Shown here: positions 9,294 to 17,301 of the stretch, piece after piece
How the letters are laid out: the number at the start of each line of letters is the position of its first letter
Position numbering within the stretch: position 1 is the first letter of the stretch
Assembly (NCBI GenBank): GCA_023402015.1
Contig: JAEXCU010000001.1
Location: 1 to 64,000 of the forward strand
From: Pseudomonadota bacterium
GTDB taxonomy: Bacteria; Pseudomonadota; Alphaproteobacteria; Rs-D84
Length of the DNA: 64,000 bases
Reading direction: 5' to 3'
The notes under the pieces: model-generated
What the model saw: the letters and a program-made list of their open reading frames with translations, nothing else
Databases searched by the model: none
Told to the model about the DNA's origin: nothing
Translations under genes and position numbers: made by a program

Positions 9294-10396
9294 AACCGGT
9301 ATTATTTAATTTAACGGATGCCCAGTTAACAGAATTTGTGGAACAAATGGGCCAGCCCAGATTTCGCGCCAAACAAATTCGCGAATGGTTAAACCGTGGT
9401 GCGCCGGATTTTTCTGTGATGAAAAATTTGCCCGAAACACTGCGGCGCGATTTAGACAACGCTGCCCAAACATTACCATGCCGCATTGTTCAAAAATTGG
9501 ATTCATCAGACGGCCAGACAACAAAATTCTTGTTGGAAATGACAGATGGTGAACAAATTGAATGCGTGCTGATGCGCACCAGTTATGGCAACAGTGTCTG
9601 CGTCAGTTCCCAGGCAGGTTGTGCAATGGGTTGCAAATTCTGTGCCAGTACGCTGTTGGGTCTGAAACGAAATCTGACCGTAAATGAAATATTTGCCCAG
9701 ATTTTGGTTGCCCAGTGGGAATTGCGCCGTGCAAACACATCTGACCGACCAATACGTCCCAATGGGGATGCAAACAATGGGGACGTATCGCATATTGTTA
9801 TTATGGGCACGGGCGAACCGCTGCAAAATACTGAAAATGTAATCGGATTTATGGAACGCGCCAACAGCGATATGGGTATCGGATGGCGCAGAATAACAGT
9901 GTCCACCTGCGGGATTGTCCCGGGTATCGCAGAACTGATTAAATGGGGCCGGCCGATTAATCTGGCGATATCATTACACGCACCTGTGGATGAATTGCGC
10001 AATCAGATTATGCCAATTAACAATAAATACAAATTAAACGAAGTTCTGGATGCCGCATGGCGTTTTACAGACCAACACAACCGCCAATTAATGATTGAAT
10101 ACATATTGTTGGGCAAACGCGATGAAAATGGCGAAATCGTTTTATTTAACGCAACACCGGAATACGCAGAAAAACTGTCTGAATTGTTGCACGGCAAAAA
10201 TTGCATGGTAAACCTTATACCATGGAATGCGGTTGATGAACGCGATTTTGCATCACCGTCCGGTAATGCAGTACACAGATTTCAGGACTTACTGATTAAA
10301 AACGGCATCCATACGCGCATACGTCGCGAACGCGGCACCGATATTGGCAGTGCATGCGGACAACTGCGCCTGAACAATGCTAAGGGGAAAAAATGA
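9290..10396 (+). CDS. rlmN: 23S rRNA (adenine2503-C2)/tRNA m2A methyltransferase RlmN
   Basis: Radical SAM enzyme that methylates C2 of A2503 in 23S rRNA and A37 in some tRNAs. The 368-residue protein has the CX3CX2C cluster motif (CAMGCKFC), the GTGEPL segment, the ISLHAP motif and a late Cys (SACGQLR) at the position used for the methyl-carrier cysteine. Length and order match the family. Its start overlaps the surA-like gene and its stop overlaps the next gene, so all five genes from 5390 probably form one transcript. Confidence 0.95.
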   Translation: MKPVLFNLTDAQLTEFVEQMGQPRFRAKQIREWLNRGAPDFSVMKNLPETLRRDLDNAAQTLPCRIVQKLDSSDGQTTKFLLEMTDGEQIECVLMRTSYGNSVCVSSQAGCAMGCKFCASTLLGLKRNLTVNEIFAQILVAQWELRRANTSDRPIRPNGDANNGDVSHIVIMGTGEPLQNTENVIGFMERANSDMGIGWRRITVSTCGIVPGIAELIKWGRPINLAISLHAPVDELRNQIMPINNKYKLNEVLDAAWRFTDQHNRQLMIEYILLGKRDENGEIVLFNATPEYAEKLSELLHGKNCMVNLIPWNAVDERDFASPSGNAVHRFQDLLIKNGIHTRIRRERGTDIGSACGQLRLNNAKGKK

Positions 10397-11142
10397 AATT
10401 GCGATACATAACCTGTTCTGACGCGCGCGAACAATTACCACCGGATGCGGCAATAAAATTGTTAAGTGATTTTCCAATTGCAGAATTGGCAATTCAGACA
10501 CACCCAACAAAAATGTCGGTCAGTATGCCGCGTCGCAAATGGTTTGATGAATTATTACGCAACGTACGAAATAATCCAAAAAAATTAAATCTGGCTGTAC
10601 ATGTAAACCTGGACTGGTGCAACTTGTTTTGTCGCGGCATAATCGCACCAGACTTATTGGATTTGTTCTTTTTGACGCAAACAGACGGCACGCCTGTAAT
10701 AAAACGCTGGCAGATAAATATTCATGGCAGCAAAACGCCGTTATTTCAAGCCGATAATATCGCGCGGATAATTGCAAATTACCCGGATCGTGAATATATA
10801 TTTCAATATGCATCTTCGGAATACAACCGTATACGCAGACTGGATCAAACTGGCGTAAAATTTTCAGTTTTATACGACGCATCCGGGGGCCAGGGAAAGG
10901 CACCACGCAACTGGCGCGCACCATGGAATCCAAATATCCCCCAGGGGTATTCCGGTGGAATTTCACCAGACAACGTGGCGGGCAACCTGGATAAAATTGC
11001 GCGTGTTGTGTCAGATCGGGAATCTATATGGATTGATGCCGAAGGCAAATTAAAAAATCCAGAAACACGTTTATTTGACATTAACCGCGCACGCGAATAC
11101 ATATCAAACGCATTGGCGTGGTCTAAAAACAACACAAAATAA
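10393..11142 (+). CDS. TIM-barrel protein resembling phosphoribosylanthranilate isomerase
   Basis: The 249-residue protein looks like a TrpF-type barrel. An N-terminal strand ends in Cys (RYITCSD, where TrpF has its catalytic Cys). A central LYDASGGQGK matches the TrpF Asp-plus-GGTGK phosphate region, and SGGISPDNV matches the second phosphate-binding loop. No other tryptophan-biosynthesis gene is in the window, and it sits as the last gene of an envelope/rRNA-modification operon, so the substrate may differ. The family assignment rests on these motifs only. Confidence 0.6.
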   Translation: MKLRYITCSDAREQLPPDAAIKLLSDFPIAELAIQTHPTKMSVSMPRRKWFDELLRNVRNNPKKLNLAVHVNLDWCNLFCRGIIAPDLLDLFFLTQTDGTPVIKRWQINIHGSKTPLFQADNIARIIANYPDREYIFQYASSEYNRIRRLDQTGVKFSVLYDASGGQGKAPRNWRAPWNPNIPQGYSGGISPDNVAGNLDKIARVVSDRESIWIDAEGKLKNPETRLFDINRAREYISNALAWSKNNTK

Positions 11143-11172
11143 AAAAGGCCGCCATTTTGGCGGCCTTTTTAT
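11141..11172. terminator. Bidirectional terminator
   Basis: Stem AAAGGCCGCC/GGCGGCCTTT with A- and T-tracts on both sides, between the convergent TrpF-like gene and OmpA-like gene. Confidence 0.85.
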
Positions 11173-11186
11173 TTATAAAATCCAAT

Positions 11187-11834
11187 TTATTTGTTCGGAA
11201 TGATTTTGATTTCAACACGACGGTTTTGCTGGCGTCCCTGGGCGGTTGTGTTTGATGCAATCGGACTGGTCGGGCCCAGGCCCATAATTTCAAAGCGACC
11301 TGCTTTGACGCCCTGGCCTTCCAGGTATGCTGCAACGGCAATTGCGCGTTGTTTGGACAGGGTCATATTGTAATCTTCGCTGCCCGTGTTATCGGTATAT
11401 CCCAAAACCATTACTGTGGAATTACTGTATTTATTTAAAACCTTGGCCACGGAATTCAATGTTGCATAAAATCCCGCGTTAATGTCAGACGAATCTGTTT
11501 TAAATGTAATGTTTCCGGGCATAATCAGACGGATGCTGTCTTCGCCGCGAACAACACTGACACCGGTGGATGCCAATTCTGCGCGCAGTTCTGCTTCCTG
11601 GGTGTCCAGATAATACCCCGTGCCTGCGCCCAACGCAGCCCCGGCCAGACCGCCAACAATTGCGCCTTTGCCACTGTTGCCAGCAACCAATGCACCGGTT
11701 GCTGCGCCGGTGGCGGCACCAATTGCGGTTCCCCATACGGCCTTGGATGTTTGTGCTTCGCCGGTGTATGGATTAACGGTTGTGCATCCGGCCAACATGG
11801 TCAGCCCGGCACATATAATTGCAATTTTTTTCAT
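11187..11834 (-). CDS. OmpA-family lipoprotein with glycine zipper
   Basis: Predicted outer-membrane lipoprotein that binds peptidoglycan. The 215-residue protein has a lipobox LAGC with Cys17, a Gly/Ala-rich zipper segment (about 33-72) that probably spans or inserts in a membrane, and a C-terminal OmpA domain (about 95-215) with the NxGxxxxNxxLSxxRA-type signature (TGSEDYNMTLSKQRA) and QQNRRVEI. The layout resembles YiaD. AGGGAGAA precedes the start. It is a single-gene unit with a shared terminator. Confidence 0.88.
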   Translation of the reverse strand: MKKIAIICAGLTMLAGCTTVNPYTGEAQTSKAVWGTAIGAATGAATGALVAGNSGKGAIVGGLAGAALGAGTGYYLDTQEAELRAELASTGVSVVRGEDSIRLIMPGNITFKTDSSDINAGFYATLNSVAKVLNKYSNSTVMVLGYTDNTGSEDYNMTLSKQRAIAVAAYLEGQGVKAGRFEIMGLGPTSPIASNTTAQGRQQNRRVEIKIIPNK

Positions 11835-11903
11835 ATATTTTCTCCCTGGTTAAACGGATACATTTTATAACATTTTTATGATAACGCAAAACATTTAACA
11901 GGG

Positions 11904-12809
11904 CTAAATTTTCCATTTCTTTTTTTGCATTTTATAACGCAGTTTTATAACCGGTACCAATCCGAAAAGATAACAGGTCTGATAACTGTGGTCGCTGTTT
12001 GCGCGCCATGAATACAACGGAAATAACCCGAACAGGGTCGCGCGCGTGCGATGAACAATATCGCATGTGGGACGAATGTCATACTGGCATAAAAACATAT
12101 ACGTTTCTATGCGTGCACGACGACAATATGCGTTTTGCAGTTTCTGTGTTTCACGAGCGGTTAACATTGAATTTGGGCGAAATTTATACGTGTACTGGGC
12201 ACCGGGGACCAAAACTATGCGATTACTGTGGCAGACCATTTTTGTCATCACCAAAATGTCTTCACAATATAACATATCTGTGGGGAATGTGTACTTTTTT
12301 CGATTCCAAAAATCCCGGCGTATCAGGTACCGCCATGAATAACCATTCCTATCCACACATGTATGGTCTATTTTATCCTGGGGGCATACCAGAACCATTT
12401 CATGCGAAAACACAATACTGTTGTCCGGCCAACGTTCGTTTATATAAGATGCAACCGCAACATCAGCATCTGTGCGGCGCGCGGCATTATATAAATTCTT
12501 ATAAAATTCGGTGTTTATAATATCATCCGCATCTAAAAAGTGCAGATATTGTCCGCGCGCGATTGCAATGGCATTATTTCTGGCATTTGATATTCCTTGA
12601 TTTTCATCGGCCTTGATTGCGCGCAGGTTCATTTCCGGAAAATCCGCCGAATATCGCATAACTTCGCCCGGCGTATCGTCGGTGCACCCGTCCAGAAAAA
12701 TAATTGTTTCAATATCATTTTGCGGGAAATTTTGCGTACGCACGCAATCCAACGTTTGACGTATATATTTTGCGCAATTATATGCGGGAATTATTACAGA
12801 GATTTTCAT
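11904..12809 (-). CDS. Family 2 glycosyltransferase
   Basis: Predicted sugar transferase for surface polysaccharide or LPS. The 301-residue protein begins ISVIIPAYN, the GT-A nucleotide-binding start, followed by FLDGCTDDT, ARNNAIAIARGQYLHFLDADD (DxD-type metal site) and a C-terminal RRDFW region. The start at 12809 is chosen because AAAAGGG lies at the right distance and the extra N-terminal residues upstream are not family-like. It stands alone on the minus strand with an unusually structured upstream region (12834-12931). Confidence 0.85.
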   Translation of the reverse strand: MKISVIIPAYNCAKYIRQTLDCVRTQNFPQNDIETIIFLDGCTDDTPGEVMRYSADFPEMNLRAIKADENQGISNARNNAIAIARGQYLHFLDADDIINTEFYKNLYNAARRTDADVAVASYINERWPDNSIVFSHEMVLVCPQDKIDHTCVDRNGYSWRYLIRRDFWNRKKYTFPTDMLYCEDILVMTKMVCHSNRIVLVPGAQYTYKFRPNSMLTARETQKLQNAYCRRARIETYMFLCQYDIRPTCDIVHRTRATLFGLFPLYSWRANSDHSYQTCYLFGLVPVIKLRYKMQKKKWKI

Positions 12810-12833
12810 AAACTGCCCTTTTGTAAAAATGAA

Positions 12834-12931
12834 ACCGCCAAAGGAATGGCGGTCGGGCGTTTTCAAAATCATAGCATAAATGACCCTGTTGTTTTCAGTA
12901 TAACCTATTTTATAACAACAGACGCCCGACC
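12834..12931 (-). promoter_or_regulatory. Structured leader upstream of the glycosyltransferase
   Basis: On the minus strand GGTCGGGCGT (12922-12931) pairs with ACGCCCGACC (12852-12861), enclosing AACAACAG/CTGTTGTT. A terminator-like hairpin follows, ACCGCCA/TGGCGGT (12834-12853), with a T-rich 3' side, 25 nt before the gene. The long stem and the hairpin share positions 12852-12853. No clear promoter was found for it. Confidence 0.4.
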
Positions 12932-13083
12932 AAAACAGTCAGGCAAATAACGATGCGAATGCACCTTTTACCGGATTACGATGCAAATCGCACCGTATGC
13001 TATGGGTTTTGAAAGACCCAAACCCACATCCCTGTGGATTTAAAATAAATGATAAACCATTATTTCCAACAACGCAAAATAAA

Positions 13084-13105
13084 AAACCGCACAAGGCGGT
13101 TTTAA
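13084..13105 (-). terminator. Terminator of tRNA-Val
   Basis: Stem AAACCGC/GCGGTTT with a 5-nt loop just downstream of the tRNA on the minus strand, followed by T-rich sequence (complement of AATAAAA). Confidence 0.7.
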
Positions 13106-13108
13106 TTT

Positions 13109-13185
13109 TGGTGGGTGTTGAGGGACTCAAACCCCCGACCCTCTCGGTGTAAACGAGATGCTCTAATCAACTGAGCTAAACACCC
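13109..13185 (-). tRNA. tRNA-Val (anticodon TAC)
   Basis: 77-nt cloverleaf on the minus strand. The 7-bp acceptor stem is GGGTGTT/AACACCC, the anticodon loop TTTACAC carries TAC, the T arm is GGGTTTGAGTCCC-like, and CCA is encoded. The promoter is TGGACA-N17-TATTAT at 13200-13228. Confidence 0.95.
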
Positions 13186-13199
13186 GAAACAGCGGGCAA

Positions 13200-13228
13200 A
13201 TAATAAATCAATTTTTTCCGCTTGTCCA
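13200..13228 (-). promoter_or_regulatory. tRNA-Val promoter
   Basis: Minus-strand TGGACA (13223-13228), 17-bp spacer, TATTAT (13200-13205), 15 bp before the mature tRNA. Confidence 0.6.
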
Positions 13229-13245
13229 GTATTTTATTTTTCACC

Positions 13246-13545
13246 CTATTCCGGGATTGGCATTCCGACGGTGGCTTCGCCCATAACGCGGTCAATCATT
13301 TCGTCCGCCTTGGTCTTGGCATCCGTATATGCGGCCATAACCAGGTCTGCAACCGCCGCCGCGCCGCGGGACAAAACATCATCACGAATTGTCAGATTCG
13401 TTAAATCGTACTTGCCCGTCATATCCACGATGCATGCACCATTATCGGCAATTCCTTTGACATGGGTTTCGGCCAATTTTTCCTGGGCGGCGGCAACCTT
13501 GGACTGTAATTCCTGGGCCTGGGCCATTAGGTTTTCCATATCCAT
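13246..13545 (-). CDS. YbaB/EbfC family nucleoid-associated protein
   Basis: Small dimeric DNA-binding protein of the YbaB family. The 99-residue protein starts MDMENLMAQAQELQSK with the family's N-terminal amphipathic helix, followed by the short beta-sheet region and the LSRGAAAVADLVMAAYTDA helix. ATG 13545 has GGAGAAA at good distance; the longer in-frame extension has no family match. dnaX, its usual upstream partner, is absent. It lies 55 bp from the pnp stop on the same strand. Confidence 0.88.
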   Translation of the reverse strand: MDMENLMAQAQELQSKVAAAQEKLAETHVKGIADNGACIVDMTGKYDLTNLTIRDDVLSRGAAAVADLVMAAYTDAKTKADEMIDRVMGEATVGMPIPE

Positions 13546-13600
13546 TTTTATTTCTCCTGCATGTGTTTGGCGCCCCTTTGCGGGGGCGCCAAAACGAACA

Positions 13601-15769
13601 TTATGCCTTGATTTCAGCACCTGTTTTTTGATCAATACCGACCATGGTCATACGTGTTTTGCCACGTTTGTCCGCGCCCAAGTATTTTACGAAAACTTTG
13701 TCGCCTTCTTTGATTTTCGTATCTTCAATCTTGGCAATTCTTTCGCCGGTGATTTCAGAAATATGAACCATTGATTCAAATCCGTTCATGATTTTCACGA
13801 ACAAACCAAAATCTTTTACGCCGGAAACAACGCCTTCGTAAATCTGGCCAACTTCGGGTTCTGCAACAATTTCTTTGATGCGTGCGATTGCGTCGTCGGC
13901 TTCTTCTTTGGTGGTTGCCATAATTTTAATGGTACCGTCATCGGACAGGTCAATCTGGGTGTTCGTTTCACGGGTCAGGGCCTGGATAACACTGCCACCT
14001 TTGCCGATTACTTCACGAACTTTGTCCGGACTAATCTTCATTGTGTATGCCTGGGGCGCGAATTCAGATACCTGCTTGCGCGGGGCCTTAATCGCTTTTT
14101 CAATTTTACCCAAGATATGCATACGACCGTCTTTGGCCTGGGCCAGTGCACGCTGCATAATTTCAAACGTAATAGATGTGATTTTAATATCCATCTGCAA
14201 CGCAGTAATACCGCGGTCTGTACCCGTTACCTTAAAGTCCATGTCGCCCAAGTGGTCTTCATCGCCCAGAATATCTGTCAGAATGGCGTAATCATCACCT
14301 TCTTTAATCAGTCCCATTGCAATACCCGCGACCGGACGTTTTAATGGAACACCACCGTCCATCATCGCCAATGTCGCACCACATGTGGTCGCCATAGACG
14401 AAGAACCGTTGGATTCCAAAATATCCGATACAACGCGAATGACATAATCGAATTCACTGCGGCTGGGGACCATTGGGTGCAATGCGCGCCATGCCAAATT
14501 ACCATGTCCCAATTCACGACGACCCGGGGCCTTTAATCCTTTGCATTCGCCAACGGAATATCCCGGGAAATTATAATTCAGGATGAAATCTTTTTCTTCG
14601 GCACCGTCCAATGATTCAATTGGCAATGCATCTTTGCCGCCGCCCAATGTCAGGGATACCAACGCCTGGGTTTCACCGCGTGTAAATAACGCAGACCCAT
14701 GTGCGCGTGGCAGAATGCCCAATTCAATTTCAATCGGACGAACCGTTTTGTTATCGCGTCCGTCAATACGTGGTTTTCCGGCCAAAATATTTCCACGCAT
14801 AATACGCGCAGTAATATTTTCAATAATTTCATCGGCCCATGATTCCAATGTGGATGTGGCAGTTGTTGTTTCCGGGAACAATTCGGCAATACGTGCCTTG
14901 GCCTGGTTGTGAACATTTGCCAATGTTTCTAAACGAACCAATTTTTCCTTGATTAATAATGCATTTTCAATTTCACCCGCAAAGCGTTCAAAATCAGATT
15001 CCATTGCAACGTATTCCGCACTGTGTTCCGGAACGTCCCAACGGGCTTTGCCCGCCTGGCCGGCCAATTCGTTAATGGCATCAATAACGGATTGTTGCGC
15101 ATCAAAGCCGAATTTAACCGCGCCCAATGTTGTTTCTTCGTCCAATTCGCCGATTTCAGATTCAACCATTAATACGCCGTCTTTGGTCGCCGCAACAACC
15201 AAATCCATTTCAGAATCTTCAATGAATTTTTTGGACGGATTCAAAACGTATTTACCGTCAGCATATCCAACACGCGCCGCACCAATTGGTCCCGCGAATG
15301 GAACGCCAGACAACGCCAACGCCGCGGATGACGCAATCATCGCCAAAATATCAGGTTGGTTTTTCTTGTCATAAGAAAACACCTGGGCAATGATTTGAAC
15401 TTTGTTTTTAAATGTTTCTGGGAACAACGGACGAATTGGTCTGTCAATCAGACGCGCCGTCAGCGTTTCAGCGGTGGACGCCTTGCCTTCGCGGCGGTCG
15501 CGGGAACCCGGGATGCGGCCTGCGGACGCAAACTTTTCCTGGTAATCAACGGTTAATGGAAAGAAATCCTGACCTTCCACTGCGGATTTTTCCGCACATA
15601 CGGTGGCCAGAACCATTGTTCCGCCCATGGTCGCCAAAACGGCGCCATTTGCCTGTTTGGCCATACGGCCTGTTTCCAGACGCAGCGTTTCATCCCCATA
15701 CGGGATTTCAACGGCGACCGGATTATTCAGATGCGCCTTGGCATCTTTGTCAAATAAACCAAATAACAT
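13601..15769 (-). CDS. pnp: Polyribonucleotide nucleotidyltransferase (PNPase)
   Basis: 3'-5' phosphorolytic exoribonuclease of the RNA degradosome. The 722-residue protein has two RNase PH domains (about 10-220 and 310-545), a KH domain (about 550-615, with GKGGSVIQ) and a C-terminal S1 domain (about 620-690). The start at 15769 (MLFGLFDKDA) follows AATGGAGAAAA; the upstream extension is not family-like. rpsO, usually next to pnp, is 26 kb away here. The divergent structured RNA at 15943 shares the upstream region. Confidence 0.97.
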   Translation of the reverse strand: MLFGLFDKDAKAHLNNPVAVEIPYGDETLRLETGRMAKQANGAVLATMGGTMVLATVCAEKSAVEGQDFFPLTVDYQEKFASAGRIPGSRDRREGKASTAETLTARLIDRPIRPLFPETFKNKVQIIAQVFSYDKKNQPDILAMIASSAALALSGVPFAGPIGAARVGYADGKYVLNPSKKFIEDSEMDLVVAATKDGVLMVESEIGELDEETTLGAVKFGFDAQQSVIDAINELAGQAGKARWDVPEHSAEYVAMESDFERFAGEIENALLIKEKLVRLETLANVHNQAKARIAELFPETTTATSTLESWADEIIENITARIMRGNILAGKPRIDGRDNKTVRPIEIELGILPRAHGSALFTRGETQALVSLTLGGGKDALPIESLDGAEEKDFILNYNFPGYSVGECKGLKAPGRRELGHGNLAWRALHPMVPSRSEFDYVIRVVSDILESNGSSSMATTCGATLAMMDGGVPLKRPVAGIAMGLIKEGDDYAILTDILGDEDHLGDMDFKVTGTDRGITALQMDIKITSITFEIMQRALAQAKDGRMHILGKIEKAIKAPRKQVSEFAPQAYTMKISPDKVREVIGKGGSVIQALTRETNTQIDLSDDGTIKIMATTKEEADDAIARIKEIVAEPEVGQIYEGVVSGVKDFGLFVKIMNGFESMVHISEITGERIAKIEDTKIKEGDKVFVKYLGADKRGKTRMTMVGIDQKTGAEIKA

Positions 15770-15870
15770 ATATTTTCTCCATTTTGTTAGTTTATTATGC
15801 GAAGAAAAATCATTCGTTCTTGCACTCTGGCAAAAATGCAAAAATGAACAATTTCCCCTTCGCGATGTTG

Positions 15871-15898
15871 ATTATAAAAGATATTTGACCGTTTGCAA
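15871..15898 (-). promoter_or_regulatory. Predicted pnp promoter
   Basis: Minus-strand TTGCAA (15893-15898), 16-bp spacer, TATAAT (15871-15876). The same TTGCAA-N16-TATAAT pattern occurs upstream of the tRNA-Val at 42488. Confidence 0.6.
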
Positions 15899-15942
15899 AT
15901 AATTTAATGGATACCCCAATATTTCTGGTGTATAATTCGCAC

Positions 15943-16124
15943 GATGTCTGGGTTCAGACATCGGGGTGTGGAAACCCTTTATCAAAGCGTCTGGGAACGG
16001 ACGTAAAACATGTCCTGCTGATAAAACGGCAGGTGGGCTGCGAATACCCAATAAGCAGCACAATTCTTTGATATTGTTTCCAACCTCCTGCCACCTTGGT
16101 TAATGCCTGGGTGGTTCAATTTTT
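15943..16124 (+). ncRNA. Unidentified structured RNA with terminator, leader of cysteine-rich module
   Basis: TATAAT (15931-15936) places a transcript start at about 15943, the first base of a perfect 8-bp hairpin GATGTCTG/CAGACATC. A long irregular closing stem follows: 15963-15975 and 15980-15987 pair with 16066-16073 and 16076-16087. It encloses three small hairpins, including CCTGC/GCAGG and GCTGC/GCAGC. A terminator-like hairpin CCACC/GGTGG (16091-16114) with TTCAATTTTT then ends 30 nt before the secreted-protein gene. No known riboswitch core, 6S, tmRNA, SRP or RNase P motif was recognised. It could be a cis-regulator or an independent small RNA. Confidence 0.55.
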
Positions 16125-16153
16125 AACAAATTGGTAAATAGGAGTGAAACAAA

Positions 16154-16525
16154 ATGAAACCAACACTTATAACCTGGGCCGCGACCATTGTGGCATTTGC
16201 GGCATATGCCCCGCCCGTATCTGCGGCATTAACCCTGTGTCAAGAGGCATCGGATTGTATGACCGGTTGCAGCACATTGTACCCATATTGCTGTCCAACG
16301 GGTGAAACCGGCACCAAATACACATGTCCATCCGGTTGGTATCGCAATTTATCCAGTGGCCTGTGCACGCGCAACGCCACAAACGGCGATGATTCCAAGG
16401 GATATTACACACAAAACTATGGCACATGCAGTCCGGAAACATACGCCTACAATTGCTTTGTCAAATCGGCCACAGCAACATCGGGCAGTTATTCTTGCAT
16501 GTCTTGTTTTCAACCGGGGGTATAA
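16154..16525 (+). CDS. Secreted cysteine-rich protein, module 1 gene 1
   Basis: Function unknown. The 123-residue protein has a signal peptide (about 1-24, ending VSAA) and a mature part with 13 Cys, including CMTGC, YCCP, CPSGWY and SCMSC, so it is probably disulfide-stabilised and exported. AGGAGTG precedes the ATG. The stop lies 3 bp before the next gene. A paralogous pair in the same order exists at 35061-35642; there the matching first gene carries an internal amber codon. The shared frame includes ALCQ/LCQ, the CC dipeptide, C-x-GW, and YGTC near the C-terminus. Confidence 0.75.
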   Translation: MKPTLITWAATIVAFAAYAPPVSAALTLCQEASDCMTGCSTLYPYCCPTGETGTKYTCPSGWYRNLSSGLCTRNATNGDDSKGYYTQNYGTCSPETYAYNCFVKSATATSGSYSCMSCFQPGV

Positions 16526-16528
16526 GAT

Positions 16529-16810
16529 ATGAAAAAAATAATTATGTGTGCTGCAACGATTGCGGCACTGTCCGGCACATCCGCATACGCGGCATGCACC
16601 GCCACAACAAAAACATACACCGCATGCAAGCCGGGATATTACCTGTCATCGGGCGATTGTGTTCGTTGTCCAACATCGGGGGGCGCATATGGCACAACCG
16701 CGGATAATAACACAGGTGGCATAACATCGTGTTATATTCCGTCCGGCAATACCGGTACAGACACCACCGGTTCATTTATATACACCGGAAATTGTTATTA
16801 CAGTAATTAA
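16529..16810 (+). CDS. Secreted cysteine-rich protein, module 1 gene 2
   Basis: Function unknown. The 93-residue protein has a signal peptide (about 1-21, SAYAA) and a short mature domain with TACKPGYYLSSGDCVRCP, a C-x(n)-C-xx-C pattern seen in small EGF/TNFR-like repeats, then CYIPSG and a final NCYYSN. The gene at 35061 is a clear paralog (TACKPGYYLENKNCVACP, then DCYIQSG and NCNYTN), so at least five Cys and the C-terminal NC-x-Y-x-N are conserved. Cotranscribed with the upstream gene; a terminator follows. Confidence 0.78.
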   Translation: MKKIIMCAATIAALSGTSAYAACTATTKTYTACKPGYYLSSGDCVRCPTSGGAYGTTADNNTGGITSCYIPSGNTGTDTTGSFIYTGNCYYSN

Positions 16811-16811
16811 A

Positions 16812-16842
16812 AACGCCCCCATGACGGGGGCGCGCTTTATTT
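16812..16842. terminator. Bidirectional terminator
   Basis: Stem CGCCCCC/GGGGGCG (16814-16832) between the cysteine-rich module and sspB. The minus-strand side has TTTTT directly after the stem. Confidence 0.75.
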
Positions 16843-17301
16843 ATTTCTGTTGCGACGGAATTCATCCAACGATACAACCCGACCCGTGTCGGGGACAGTG
16901 CCCGGTTTTTCTTCCAATGGCAATTCCATATCATTGTCGGCCGCGGATGCACCCTTAGGATGAAAAGACAACATGAAATCAACCGATGGGTCTTTGAATT
17001 CAACCAACGCAGAAAACGGAACGCGAATAAAAAATGGTCGTCCGTCAAATGTTAACTGGACCCCGAATTCTTTGTCAGACACATTTAAATTGTTATAAGA
17101 ATACTGCAAAACAATCGTCATGATGTCAGGATATCTGATTCGCAGGAAATCCGGCAAAACAACACCCGGCGCACGGGTTTTAAACGTAATAAAAAAATGC
17201 GTCCCATCGCCCAGGCCATTGAATTGCGCGTGAATCAACGCGTCTTTGACAACGGATTTCAGGGCATTATCCAATAAATTTTGATAATCAATCTTGCTCA
17301 T
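16837..17301 (-). CDS. sspB: SspB, ClpXP adaptor (alphaproteobacterial type)
   Basis: Adaptor that delivers ssrA-tagged and other substrates to ClpXP. The 154-residue protein has the alphaproteobacterial SspB core (HFFITFKTRAPGV, YPDIMTIVLQY, FIRVPFSALVEFKDPSV) and a flexible tail ending VVSLDEFRR, which matches the family's ClpX-tethering end. It follows recF on the minus strand with a 14-bp overlap, so the two are probably cotranscribed. Confidence 0.9.
   Translation of the reverse strand: MSKIDYQNLLDNALKSVVKDALIHAQFNGLGDGTHFFITFKTRAPGVVLPDFLRIRYPDIMTIVLQYSYNNLNVSDKEFGVQLTFDGRPFFIRVPFSALVEFKDPSVDFMLSFHPKGASAADNDMELPLEEKPGTVPDTGRVVSLDEFRRNRNK

Noticed and set aside
15943..16124. Cobalamin, TPP, FMN, SAM or other known riboswitch
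   Set aside because: None of the conserved core sequences I know for these classes is present, and the downstream genes do not fit those ligands.
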